A stretch of 38,815 nt of DNA. Source: Granulicella sp. S156 (lineage in GTDB: Bacteria; Acidobacteriota; Terriglobia; Terriglobales; Acidobacteriaceae). The notes beneath the pieces are model-generated. The model searched no databases, was not told the origin of the DNA, and worked only from the letters and a program-made list of their open reading frames with translations. Of this stretch, positions 8,627 to 16,828 are shown piece by piece. Location: NCBI RefSeq assembly GCF_009766105.1, contig NZ_LMUH01000025.1, forward strand, positions 1 to 38,815. Direction: 5' to 3'. Positions within the stretch are counted from its first letter, which is position 1. Each line of letters begins with the position of its first letter. The translations under genes were made by a program, and so were the position numbers.

Positions 8627-9259
8627 ATGCCCCGCATCGCCGCATACCGCGCCTCCGAAAACATCTCCTCCGAAAAACATAGCGATGCCTATACCCGACC
8701 TTCGTTCTCTGTGGGCAATCGTGCTCGGCGACTCGTGTGGAACATTTGCTGGCTTCTGCTCTATCGCCCTTCGCCGCGACCGCTGCACGGCTGGCGAAGC
8801 TTCCTGCTGCGTCTCTTTGGCGCGACGATGGGAGCTGATTGTCACTTCTATCCCGGATCGAGGATCTGGGCGCCGTGGAATCTCATCTGCGCCGACCACG
8901 TTGCCGCAGGAGATGGCGTCGAGATATACAACCCCTCGCCGATGACCTTCGCTACACACGTTATCCTTTCACAGGACTGCTACCTCTGCGGTGCTACACA
9001 CGACTACGACGACCCCGATTTCCCCTTGATCTCCTATCGCATGACATTCGGTCAATACTCCTGGATCTGCGCGCACGCATCTGTTGGGCCTGGAGTAAAC
9101 GTTGGCGAAGGCGCCGTTTTGGGGCTCGCCTCGGTAGCCACGCGCGATCTTGAGCCTTGGACAGTCTACGGCGGCCATCCTGCAGTGCCCGTACGCGAGC
9201 GCAAGCGTCATCCTGCGGCAGTGCCGTCGGCTGTAACATCCGAAGGAGCAGGCGTTTGA
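8627..9259 (+). CDS. WcaF-like colanic-acid-type acetyltransferase (left-handed beta-helix)
   Basis: This 210-residue acyltransferase probably O-acetylates a sugar of the polysaccharide or its lipid-linked precursor. After an N-terminal segment with RRLVWNICWLLLYRPSP and LHGWRSFLLRLFGA, typical of the WcaF/WcaB type, comes a hexapeptide-repeat region (VGPGVNVGEGAVLGLASVA) that folds as a beta-helix. The CGATHDYDD block contains the likely catalytic histidine. The ATG lies two bases after the preceding stop. Its TGA stop overlaps the TTG start of the next gene (TTGA), implying translational coupling. Confidence 0.87.
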   Translation: MPRIAAYRASENISSEKHSDAYTRPSFSVGNRARRLVWNICWLLLYRPSPRPLHGWRSFLLRLFGATMGADCHFYPGSRIWAPWNLICADHVAAGDGVEIYNPSPMTFATHVILSQDCYLCGATHDYDDPDFPLISYRMTFGQYSWICAHASVGPGVNVGEGAVLGLASVATRDLEPWTVYGGHPAVPVRERKRHPAAVPSAVTSEGAGV

Positions 9260-10083
9260 TCTCCGTGCTGATTCTCACGCGCAACGAGGAGCAGGACTTG
9301 CCTGGCTGCCTCGACTCCGTCTCCTGGTGCGACGACATTCATATCCTCGACTCCGAGAGCACCGACCGCACGGTGCAGATTGCGAAAGAGCGCGGAGTGA
9401 CCGTCACGACACGACGATTTGACGGCTGGCCCAGCCAGCGCAACGCTGCAATGCAACTTCCTTTCAAATACAAATGGGTCTTTATCCTCGACGCCGATGA
9501 GCGAGCTACACCCGAGCTGTCGACTGAGATGCAGCACATCGTAAGCCGCACACCAGAGGCTGTGACTGGATACAGTATTAGAAAACGCGACTTTCTTTGG
9601 GGCAAATGGCTCAGACACGCACAACTAACCCCGTTCTATATCAGGCTGGTGCGTGTCGGGCACGTGCAGTATAGACGGGATGTGAACGAAGTCACCGAGA
9701 TCAACGGAGAGGTCGGCAGATTGACCGGGATGTTCGACCATCTGGCTTTCTCAAAAGGCGTCGCCCACTGGATCACGAAGCATAATGAGTATTCGAGCAT
9801 TGAAGCCCGTCTGCTCGCCGAAGGCAACGCCGTACGCGATGCCTCCTTGAAGCAAGCGCTCTTTGCTCAAAACTTTCATGAGCGTCGGGTCGCCCAGAAA
9901 GCTATCTTCTACAAGATGCCGGGCCGCCCGCTCATCAAATGGTTTTACATGATGTTTATCCGTGGCGCGGTTCTCGACGGTCACGCTGGCATCATGTATG
10001 CCGCACTACAGAGCTTTTATGAGTTTTTGATCGAATTCAAATATCGCGAGATTCTCCGCATTCGCGCAGGCAAGTCTTTATGA
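9256..10083 (+). CDS. glycosyltransferase family 2 (WaaE/KdtX-like)
   Basis: This 275-residue GT-A transferase starts SVLILTRNEEQDLPGCLDSV and has the nucleotide-sugar DxD in FILDADERATPEL, both typical of the lipopolysaccharide-core/exopolysaccharide GT2 subgroup. An upstream in-frame start at 9157 exists but lies within the acetyltransferase gene and adds unrelated sequence; TTG at 9256 has AAGGAG (9244-9249) at correct distance and begins right at the conserved first beta-strand. The C-terminus contains membrane-associated-looking segments (WFYMMFIRGAVLDGHAGIMY). It ends 7 bp before the stop of a convergent paralogue. Confidence 0.88.
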   Translation: MISVLILTRNEEQDLPGCLDSVSWCDDIHILDSESTDRTVQIAKERGVTVTTRRFDGWPSQRNAAMQLPFKYKWVFILDADERATPELSTEMQHIVSRTPEAVTGYSIRKRDFLWGKWLRHAQLTPFYIRLVRVGHVQYRRDVNEVTEINGEVGRLTGMFDHLAFSKGVAHWITKHNEYSSIEARLLAEGNAVRDASLKQALFAQNFHERRVAQKAIFYKMPGRPLIKWFYMMFIRGAVLDGHAGIMYAALQSFYEFLIEFKYREILRIRAGKSL

Positions 10084-10090
10084 GCTAAAC

Positions 10091-10915
10091 CTAGCCGCCC
10101 TGCCGTTTACGAGCTTCGTACAACTTCGCATCGATCAGGAATCGAAACCAGAAGGTCTGAAGCGTGTAAAAAATAAGACCTTCCATGCCGTCTAGAAAAC
10201 CAGCACGCACGATGTAGCGATAGAAAAAGAGCCCAATCGGGCGCAAAAAGTACGGCGCTCCGTTATAGAGGCCACGTAGATAGCGTTTTTTCTCTAAAAC
10301 AGTTCCAGTCGCCTTTCCCTGTATCCGACCCTCGCTCTCGCCGCGAAGCAGTTCCCGTACTTCTGCATCAGCCCACCTATTGTGCCGTGCCGTCCATTCG
10401 GTCAGTGGCATGCGCAGATCGTCGATCATCACATTCCGTAACTGCGCCGTAGCACCTTTGCACAGAAAGTGCTGGTCGTACTCTCGCATTTCACAGCGTC
10501 CTGCTCCGTTCCGGAACAGCCGCATATGCCAAGTTGGAGACATTCCCCCATGCCGCAATATGCGGTTCATAAACTGCAGAAGTCTAGGAAGATAAAAACC
10601 ACTCACTTCAGGCTCCGCTGGCAGAGCGGCGATTTCATCACGTAACTCGGGTGTCAACCGTTCGTCAGCATCCAAATGAAATTGCCAGCTATAGAGAATC
10701 GGGGCATTGTCTATAGCCCAATTACGCTGATCGCCATAGTTTTTAAAGGAGTGATGCAACACCCTCGCACCTGCCTGCTCGGCCAGCGCCACAGTGTTAT
10801 CTGTGCTACCTGAATCAACAACAATAACGTCGTCGCTCAAGCCATCCAAACTTGCGAGGGTAGCAGGCAGCGAATCGGCAGAGTTGAAAGCCAACAGAAT
10901 GATAGAGGGCTTCAA
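10091..10915 (-). CDS. glycosyltransferase family 2, paralogue of the convergent gene
   Basis: This 274-residue transferase has the same architecture as the gene at 9256: an N-terminal IILLAFNSADSLPATLASL strand-loop, the VVDSGSTDNT block, and DxD in FHLDADERLTPEL. Its C-terminus YRYIVRAGFLDGMEGLIFY matches the FIRGAVLDGHAGIMY region of the neighbour, so the two are paralogues facing each other with a 7-bp gap. The start codon is TTG, supported by GGAG nine bases upstream. It is not part of the plus-strand operon. A WaaE-like core sugar transferase is an alternative role. Confidence 0.86.
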   Translation of the reverse strand: MKPSIILLAFNSADSLPATLASLDGLSDDVIVVDSGSTDNTVALAEQAGARVLHHSFKNYGDQRNWAIDNAPILYSWQFHLDADERLTPELRDEIAALPAEPEVSGFYLPRLLQFMNRILRHGGMSPTWHMRLFRNGAGRCEMREYDQHFLCKGATAQLRNVMIDDLRMPLTEWTARHNRWADAEVRELLRGESEGRIQGKATGTVLEKKRYLRGLYNGAPYFLRPIGLFFYRYIVRAGFLDGMEGLIFYTLQTFWFRFLIDAKLYEARKRQGG

Positions 10916-10936
10916 ACGTTTGCGCTCCTAGAACAT

Positions 10937-11053
10937 TAGAGCAGTTCTCCTGTTCCTATACCCCTGAGAAGTTCAACGAATGCCATTTTTCCTGAAGAAA
11001 AATCAGCGTGCCGATCATAACCCTTGGGATGTATCTACAGGAGAACCGCTCTA
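10937..11053. repeat. 117-bp element with 17-bp terminal inverted repeats (MITE/REP-like)
   Basis: TAGAGCAGTTCTCCTGT (10937-10953) is the inverse of ACAGGAGAACCGCTCTA (11037-11053) with one mismatch. The 83 bp between contain a smaller inverted repeat (ATTTTTC...GAAAAAT). The right end supplies the stop codon of the response regulator. It has no coding capacity and no transposase nearby. It could also act as a long-range hairpin terminating the regulator transcript. Confidence 0.6.
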
Positions 11054-11431
11054 GCCACGCAATTTAGCCAGCAGATCTGTCGGATGCACCGGCTTGGCGA
11101 GTATCTCGAACTCGTGCCCCTGCGAACGCGCTCGCTCCAGCAGGTCAGCCGTGGCGGCCTGCCCGGAGAACAGCAGTATCTTGCACTTAGGCAGCTTCTC
11201 TCTCATCTGGATAGCGGCTTCGATGCCAGTCATACCTGTCATGATGACATCGCTGATCAGCATGTCCGGCTGAAACTCGTCGATCGCCTCGATCGCCTTT
11301 TCGCCGCTATACACAGCGCGCGCATCAAAACCCGACTGGTTGAGAATGATGGCCAGGGTATTGGCAATCACCTGCTCATCGTCGGCGACGAGAACACGCG
11401 GCTTTACGGTATTGCTTGTTTTCTCTGGCAT
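11051..11431 (-). CDS. single-domain response regulator (CheY-like receiver)
   Basis: This 126-residue protein is only a receiver domain. Acidic pocket residues are Asp17-Asp18 (LVADDEQ), the phospho-acceptor is Asp61 (LISDVIM), the switch serine is in LLFSG, and the conserved lysine is Lys113 (LAKPVHP). It has no output domain, so it should signal by protein-protein contact. No histidine kinase is encoded nearby. It lies divergent to the PHP phosphatase gene with 186 bp between them, in the polysaccharide region, so control of exopolysaccharide or motility is possible but inferred only from position. Confidence 0.9.
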   Translation of the reverse strand: MPEKTSNTVKPRVLVADDEQVIANTLAIILNQSGFDARAVYSGEKAIEAIDEFQPDMLISDVIMTGMTGIEAAIQMREKLPKCKILLFSGQAATADLLERARSQGHEFEILAKPVHPTDLLAKLRG

Positions 11432-11571
11432 GAAGAGGTTTTCCTATTTCTTCCTTACTTTGGGCCTTAGGCCAACCCAGCGCCGTCCGGAGCGCTCAGA
11501 ACACAAACCCATCATACGATGCCCGTTCATTCGTGCAAACTCCGGCTTTTCCACTCCGGCAAGTTACCGAA

Positions 11572-11581
11572 CATGAAACAT
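11572..11581. promoter_or_regulatory. CATGAAACAT decamer, copy 1
   Basis: This decamer lies 36 bp upstream of the phosphatase start. The same decamer occurs in front of both membrane-tethered regulator genes (24702 and 33902). Function is unknown. Confidence 0.3.
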
Positions 11582-11617
11582 CCCCCACACGGCGCAGGAT
11601 GATACCCTTGTCCAGCA

Positions 11618-12418
11618 ATGATTGATGTGCACCATCACCTTCTACCGGGCCTCGATGACGGTTCACCTGACCTCGCGACCTCAGTTTCCATGTCGCGAAT
11701 GGCGGCAGGTGACGGGATTACACACGTCGTCTGCACCCCCCACGCTAGTGGCCGCTATACGTTCAACCCAGAGATTGTGGCCTCGAAGCTCGCCGAGCTG
11801 CGAGCCGCGCTCGCCGCAGAATCCATCGCCCTCACATTGGGCGCTGGGTGCGATTTCCACCTTAGCTACGACAATATCCAGGATGCGCTCATCCATCCCA
11901 CGAAATACACCGTCAACGGCAAGAACTACCTGATGGTCGAGCTGCCCGACTTCGGCATTTCACCCAGCTTGAGTGAAACTTTCTACGAACTCCAACTCGC
12001 CGGAATCACCTCTGTACTCACTCATCCGGAGCGTAATCCGACCCTACAGAAAAATCCCGAGCGTCTCGCAGAGTGGATGCGAAACGGTATGCTTACGCAG
12101 GTCACGACGAGTTCCGTGCTGGGGAGAATGGGCAAAGAGGCCGAACGCATGGCACACAAGTTGCTTGCCAACCGATGGGTCCACTTTCTCGCCACAGACG
12201 CGCATAACCTCACCTCCCGCCCCCCAAAGATGCGCGAGGCTTTCGACGCAGTCGCAAAACGATACGGGGCCGACTATGCCCGGCGTCTCTGTGTGGATAA
12301 TCCGCTGGCCGTCTTCGAAGGACGTCATTTAGGAGATCAGGACGAGCCTTTGAACCTATTCGACGATCGTGGTGAGGGGCGGGAAAAAAGCTGGTGGAAA
12401 CGTCTTTTTGATCGCTAA
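11618..12418 (+). CDS. CpsB/YwqE-like PHP-domain protein-tyrosine phosphatase
   Basis: This 266-residue metal-dependent phosphatase is expected to dephosphorylate the BY-kinase tail. It starts MIDVHHHLLPGLDDGS, the family signature with metal-binding His5 and His7. Further metal ligands are visible in CTPHA (His42), LTHPERNP and FLATDAHNL. The length fits the family (~255). Its natural partner, the kinase, is encoded 6.5 kb upstream on the same strand rather than adjacent as in Firmicutes. The C-terminal ~20 residues (GEGREKSWWKRLFDR) are charged. It is convergent with the SDR gene, 14 bp apart. The Shine-Dalgarno is weak. Confidence 0.9.
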   Translation: MIDVHHHLLPGLDDGSPDLATSVSMSRMAAGDGITHVVCTPHASGRYTFNPEIVASKLAELRAALAAESIALTLGAGCDFHLSYDNIQDALIHPTKYTVNGKNYLMVELPDFGISPSLSETFYELQLAGITSVLTHPERNPTLQKNPERLAEWMRNGMLTQVTTSSVLGRMGKEAERMAHKLLANRWVHFLATDAHNLTSRPPKMREAFDAVAKRYGADYARRLCVDNPLAVFEGRHLGDQDEPLNLFDDRGEGREKSWWKRLFDR

Positions 12419-12432
12419 CTGTTGCTGCGTCT

Positions 12433-13170
12433 CTAAAGCCCCAGCCCACCATCTACAGCCAGTAGCTGCCCTGTGATGAAGCTTGGGCAGGTTGCAAAAA
12501 ACAGCACCGCAGCAGCGACGTCTTCCGGCCTCCCATTGCGTTGCATTGGCGTTTTGTGAGCGAAGTGTTCATAGGCTGCATCAACTTTCCCGGTCACGAT
12601 CATTCCCGGCGCCACGCAGTTCACACTAATCTCCGGTGCCCAGGCCTTCGCCATCGTATGCGAAAGCATGTGGAGCGCCGCTTTCGACGTGCAATAGTGT
12701 GCGTGCGTGGCCCAAGGATGAATTCCCCCCAGCGAACCGATATTGACGATCCGGCCCTGTGCGGCCTTCAACGCCGCATGTGCGGCTTTAGCAACCAGAA
12801 AAGGGCCACGGGTGTTGGTTTCAAACATGGCGTCCCACTGCTCGACTGAGATGTTTTCAAGCGCAATCGTCTCGAATGCACCTGCATTGTTCACCAACAG
12901 GTCAAGACCCCCAAAACGCTCAACGACCTGGGCGACAGCGCTTATAACGCTATCTTCATCGCGCACGTCGCATGCGACCGCAAACGCCTTAACGCCAAGT
13001 TCCTGGAGATCTGCGATGGTCTGTTCGGCCTCATCCGCAGAACCGCGGTAGGTAATCGCTGCATCCGCTCCAGCGGCTGCAAGGGCCAGAGCAAGAGCAC
13101 GACCAATCCTCTTCGCGCCACCAGTTATAAGTGCTCGTCTGCCTGCAAGCGGCGCCGCGATACCGCTCAC
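12433..13170 (-). CDS. short-chain dehydrogenase/reductase (pteridine-reductase/FabG-like)
   Basis: This 245-residue classical SDR has the cofactor motif TGGAKRIG (16-23), NNAG (94-97), and catalytic Ser146, Tyr159 and Lys163 (YCTSK). The GGAKRIG variant with an arginine resembles NADPH-dependent pteridine reductases and FabG-like enzymes; the substrate cannot be assigned. The C-terminus ITGQLLAVDGGLGL is typical of the family. The start is GTG, overlapping the stop of the upstream gene by four bases (GTGA), so the two are co-translated. Confidence 0.88.
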   Translation of the reverse strand: MSGIAAPLAGRRALITGGAKRIGRALALALAAAGADAAITYRGSADEAEQTIADLQELGVKAFAVACDVRDEDSVISAVAQVVERFGGLDLLVNNAGAFETIALENISVEQWDAMFETNTRGPFLVAKAAHAALKAAQGRIVNIGSLGGIHPWATHAHYCTSKAALHMLSHTMAKAWAPEISVNCVAPGMIVTGKVDAAYEHFAHKTPMQRNGRPEDVAAAVLFFATCPSFITGQLLAVDGGLGL

Positions 13171-13703
13171 TGAGGCGATCCCGTTTGGGGTGTTGCGGGT
13201 GCCGAGGGTGGGTTGGCCGGCGGCGCAGCGGGTGGCACATGCTCCTGAACTCCAGGTTGTCTCTGCGCGGGCTTGCCATCGTTATCCGTGTAATCCGATA
13301 CCTGAGCGCGCGGCCTCACCATCTTAACGAGGATGTTCTTGTCGTCGGCCGTTGTATCGAACTCCTGCGCCTGAGTCGCAAAGCCGGTTGCTATGATCTG
13401 CACCGTCACGTGACTGCCTACCTCAATAAGATCCATCGTGGCGCGGCCTTCGGGGTCAGTTTTGACCTCAAGATTGCCGTTGTCCTTGCCGTCCTTGGAC
13501 GAGCGGAAGACAACCGCCGCATTGACGAGGGGCTTGCCGTTGAATCCCTTTTCGACCGTTACAACGATATGGGCGATCAGTGGTGGTGCCTTGTACTTGC
13601 GACCGTGCTGAGAATCCTGCCCGTGAAGAACAGCCGGTAAAAGCGTAAGCAACCCCAGGCTGGCGAACGTTCTGGCCCGAAGGCGGAGAGAAGCAAACAT
13701 CAT
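13167..13703 (-). CDS. secreted protein with carboxypeptidase-regulatory-like (beta-sandwich) domain
   Basis: This 178-residue protein carries a signal peptide (FASLGLLTLLPAVLHGQ, cleavage near residue 29). A domain of about residues 42-135 follows, with the pattern of a carboxypeptidase-regulatory/transthyretin-like fold (VEKGFNGKPLVNAAVVFR, TDPEGRATMDLIEVGSHVTVQIIATGF). The tail is disordered and proline-rich (PPAAPPANPPSAPATPQ). Such domains are very common in secreted acidobacterial proteins. Two ATG codons stand in tandem at the start. Its role next to an SDR enzyme is unclear. Confidence 0.8.
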   Translation of the reverse strand: MMFASLRLRARTFASLGLLTLLPAVLHGQDSQHGRKYKAPPLIAHIVVTVEKGFNGKPLVNAAVVFRSSKDGKDNGNLEVKTDPEGRATMDLIEVGSHVTVQIIATGFATQAQEFDTTADDKNILVKMVRPRAQVSDYTDNDGKPAQRQPGVQEHVPPAAPPANPPSAPATPQTGSPQ

Positions 13704-13881
13704 TGGGGAATTTTATCGCGGAAGGCGAAGACTTGGCATAGAGGCATCAGGAAATGTGGCAAAACGTGGCTGGATTGGTGTTTTGGCTGGGATTGTCTCG
13801 AGACTCCGCGGAACCGCTGCCCTGCTTTTCTAGATTTGCACGAGATGTGCGTGACTTCCACTCATATTTATCGTCCTGTAA

Positions 13882-13910
13882 TTGACTATGAGGTGCGATT
13901 GGCTTACATT
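13882..13910 (+). promoter_or_regulatory. groESL sigma-70-type promoter
   Basis: TTGACT (13882-13887) and TACATT (13905-13910) are separated by exactly 17 bp, and the CIRCE operator begins at the -10 box. This is a near-consensus housekeeping promoter with repressor control. Confidence 0.75.
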
Positions 13911-13935
13911 AGCAGTCGGCAGTCGAGAGTGCCAA
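13909..13935. promoter_or_regulatory. CIRCE operator (HrcA-binding site)
   Basis: TTAGCAGTC, nine bases, then GAGTGCCAA matches the CIRCE consensus TTAGCACTC-N9-GAGTGCTAA at 16 of 18 positions. It overlaps the end of the -10 box and precedes groES by 58 bp, so HrcA repression of groESL is expected. No hrcA gene lies in the window. Confidence 0.88.
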
Positions 13936-13993
13936 AAGACCAAATGCTTGGCGGTCCAACTCTCTCGAAACAGTAATAAGGAGATTCAAGAAT

Positions 13994-14293
13994 ATGGCAG
14001 CTACTTCGTTTACGCCGTTGCATGACCGCATCCTGGTTCGCCGTCTGGAAGAGGGCGAAACCCTTCGCGGCGGCATCATCATCCCCGATTCGGCCAAGGA
14101 AAAGCCCCAGCAGGGCGAGGTTATTTCGGTGGGTAAGGGTAAGTCCAACGATGAGGGCAAGGTTTTCCCGCTCGACGTCAAGGCTGGCGACACCGTCCTC
14201 TTCGGCAAGTACTCCGGCACCGAGATCAAGCTCGATGGCGAAGAGTTCCTCATCATGCGCGAGGAAGAAATCCTCGGCATCCTCAAGAAGTAG
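13994..14293 (+). CDS. groS: co-chaperonin GroES
   Basis: This 99-residue subunit of the heptameric lid works with GroEL in ATP-dependent folding. It begins with [17 protein letters not shown]. The mobile loop ([17 protein letters not shown], about residues 18-34) and the [19 protein letters not shown] block are conserved. AAGGAG lies 10 bases before the ATG. It is first in the groESL operon behind the promoter and CIRCE element. Confidence 0.97.
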   Translation: MAATSFTPLHDRILVRRLEEGETLRGGIIIPDSAKEKPQQGEVISVGKGKSNDEGKVFPLDVKAGDTVLFGKYSGTEIKLDGEEFLIMREEEILGILKK

Positions 14294-14296
14294 TCC

Positions 14297-14347
14297 TGCG
14301 CGGACGGCGAGACGCGGCTGCGCCGCATTCGAAGCGCGTCCCGCGCA
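14297..14347 (+). other. groES-groEL intercistronic stem-loop
   Basis: TGCGCGG (14297-14303) and GACGCG (14311-14316) pair with CGCGTC (14335-14340) and CCGCGCA (14341-14347), leaving a one-sided 7-base bulge. There is no T-run, so transcription should read through. A processing or stability role that sets the groES:groEL ratio is plausible. Confidence 0.6.
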
Positions 14348-14368
14348 AGTGAAGAAATAGACAACTGA

Positions 14369-16060
<1,692 letters not shown>

Positions 16061-16083
16061 GCCTCAGCTAACCAAGAAACAAC

Positions 16084-16127
16084 AGCAAGGCCCCGGAGAG
16101 ATCCGGGGCCTTGCTACTTAATTTTTT
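16084..16127 (+). terminator. rho-independent terminator of groESL
   Basis: AGCAAGGCCCCGGA (16084-16097) and its perfect inverse at 16102-16115 form a 14-bp stem with a GAGA tetraloop. A T6 run follows at 16122-16127. Confidence 0.93.
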
Positions 16128-16391
16128 GCCTCGGCTTACCGCACGAGGCGATTGGTAGATGGTTTGCTGGCGCAGATAAATGTGTATTGAGTGACACAGA
16201 ATTATCAATTCATCTCGAATTTCTTTTGGATCTCTAGAGCACACGTTATGTCAGCGCTTTACCTAATAGGTATGCTGTCACCAATTTGCCCATAGCCCAT
16301 TCCAACACCCACGGGGCGCAAGCGTATGCGCTTAGCATCTGGAACTCCGAGCATCCTTGATGCAGCGTGGCAGATTCAGTAAGGGGTAATT
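16128..16391. other. intergenic region without recognised feature
   Basis: After the groESL terminator this stretch turns noticeably AT-richer. No gene, RNA or clear repeat was recognised before the stop of the minus-strand lipoprotein gene. Confidence 0.5.
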
Positions 16392-16817
16392 CTATTTTGG
16401 GACTGCTATAGGGGCAGATTTAGCGCCTTCTAGGTTATATTGATTGATCGTAGAGACTGCATAATGAACACTACCCTGGGGCGGGGTCTTATCAATGAAG
16501 ATTCCACCCCTGACTTGTGCGATTGGAATCGCCGACTCCTGCGTGATCCGGTACACCTTGTAGCTGAGAGTCGGATCTAGGGTGTTGGTGTTCCAGGTGA
16601 TCAATACGCCAGACTGTGAGGGTTGCGCGGAAACGTGTCCAGGCGGAAAGGGCGGAATCTTCTTAAATTCTGCAACTGAAATGTCAGGTTTGCCGTTCTC
16701 TTTCTGCGCTGGCTGTTGTCCGTCCAGCGCAGAATATGGCTGCACACTTCCACCTGCGCAGGAAGCGAGAGCTAATATCGCGAGAAGCGAAATTGACGCC
16801 AATCGAGCCACAGGCAA
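16392..16817 (-). CDS. small FN3-domain lipoprotein
   Basis: This 141-residue protein has a lipoprotein signal peptide with lipobox LALASC (Cys about residue 20), a short linker, and a single fibronectin-III-like domain (about 53-140). The FPPGHVSAQPSQSGVLITW...SYKVYRI...FIDKTPPQG pattern of that domain is matched by the C-terminal domain of the neighbouring protease (FPVGGVSAKRNDGEVVIAW...SYIVSRK...FVDTKPAAG), so the two are related by duplication. The start appears to be TTG with AAAGG upstream; a GTG two codons later is an alternative. It lies 11 bp downstream of the protease gene on the same strand, so both are probably co-transcribed. Function unknown; adhesion or a protease partner is possible. 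Confidence 0.75.
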   Translation of the reverse strand: MPVARLASISLLAILALASCAGGSVQPYSALDGQQPAQKENGKPDISVAEFKKIPPFPPGHVSAQPSQSGVLITWNTNTLDPTLSYKVYRITQESAIPIAQVRGGIFIDKTPPQGSVHYAVSTINQYNLEGAKSAPIAVPK

Positions 16818-16828
16818 GTCACCGACCT

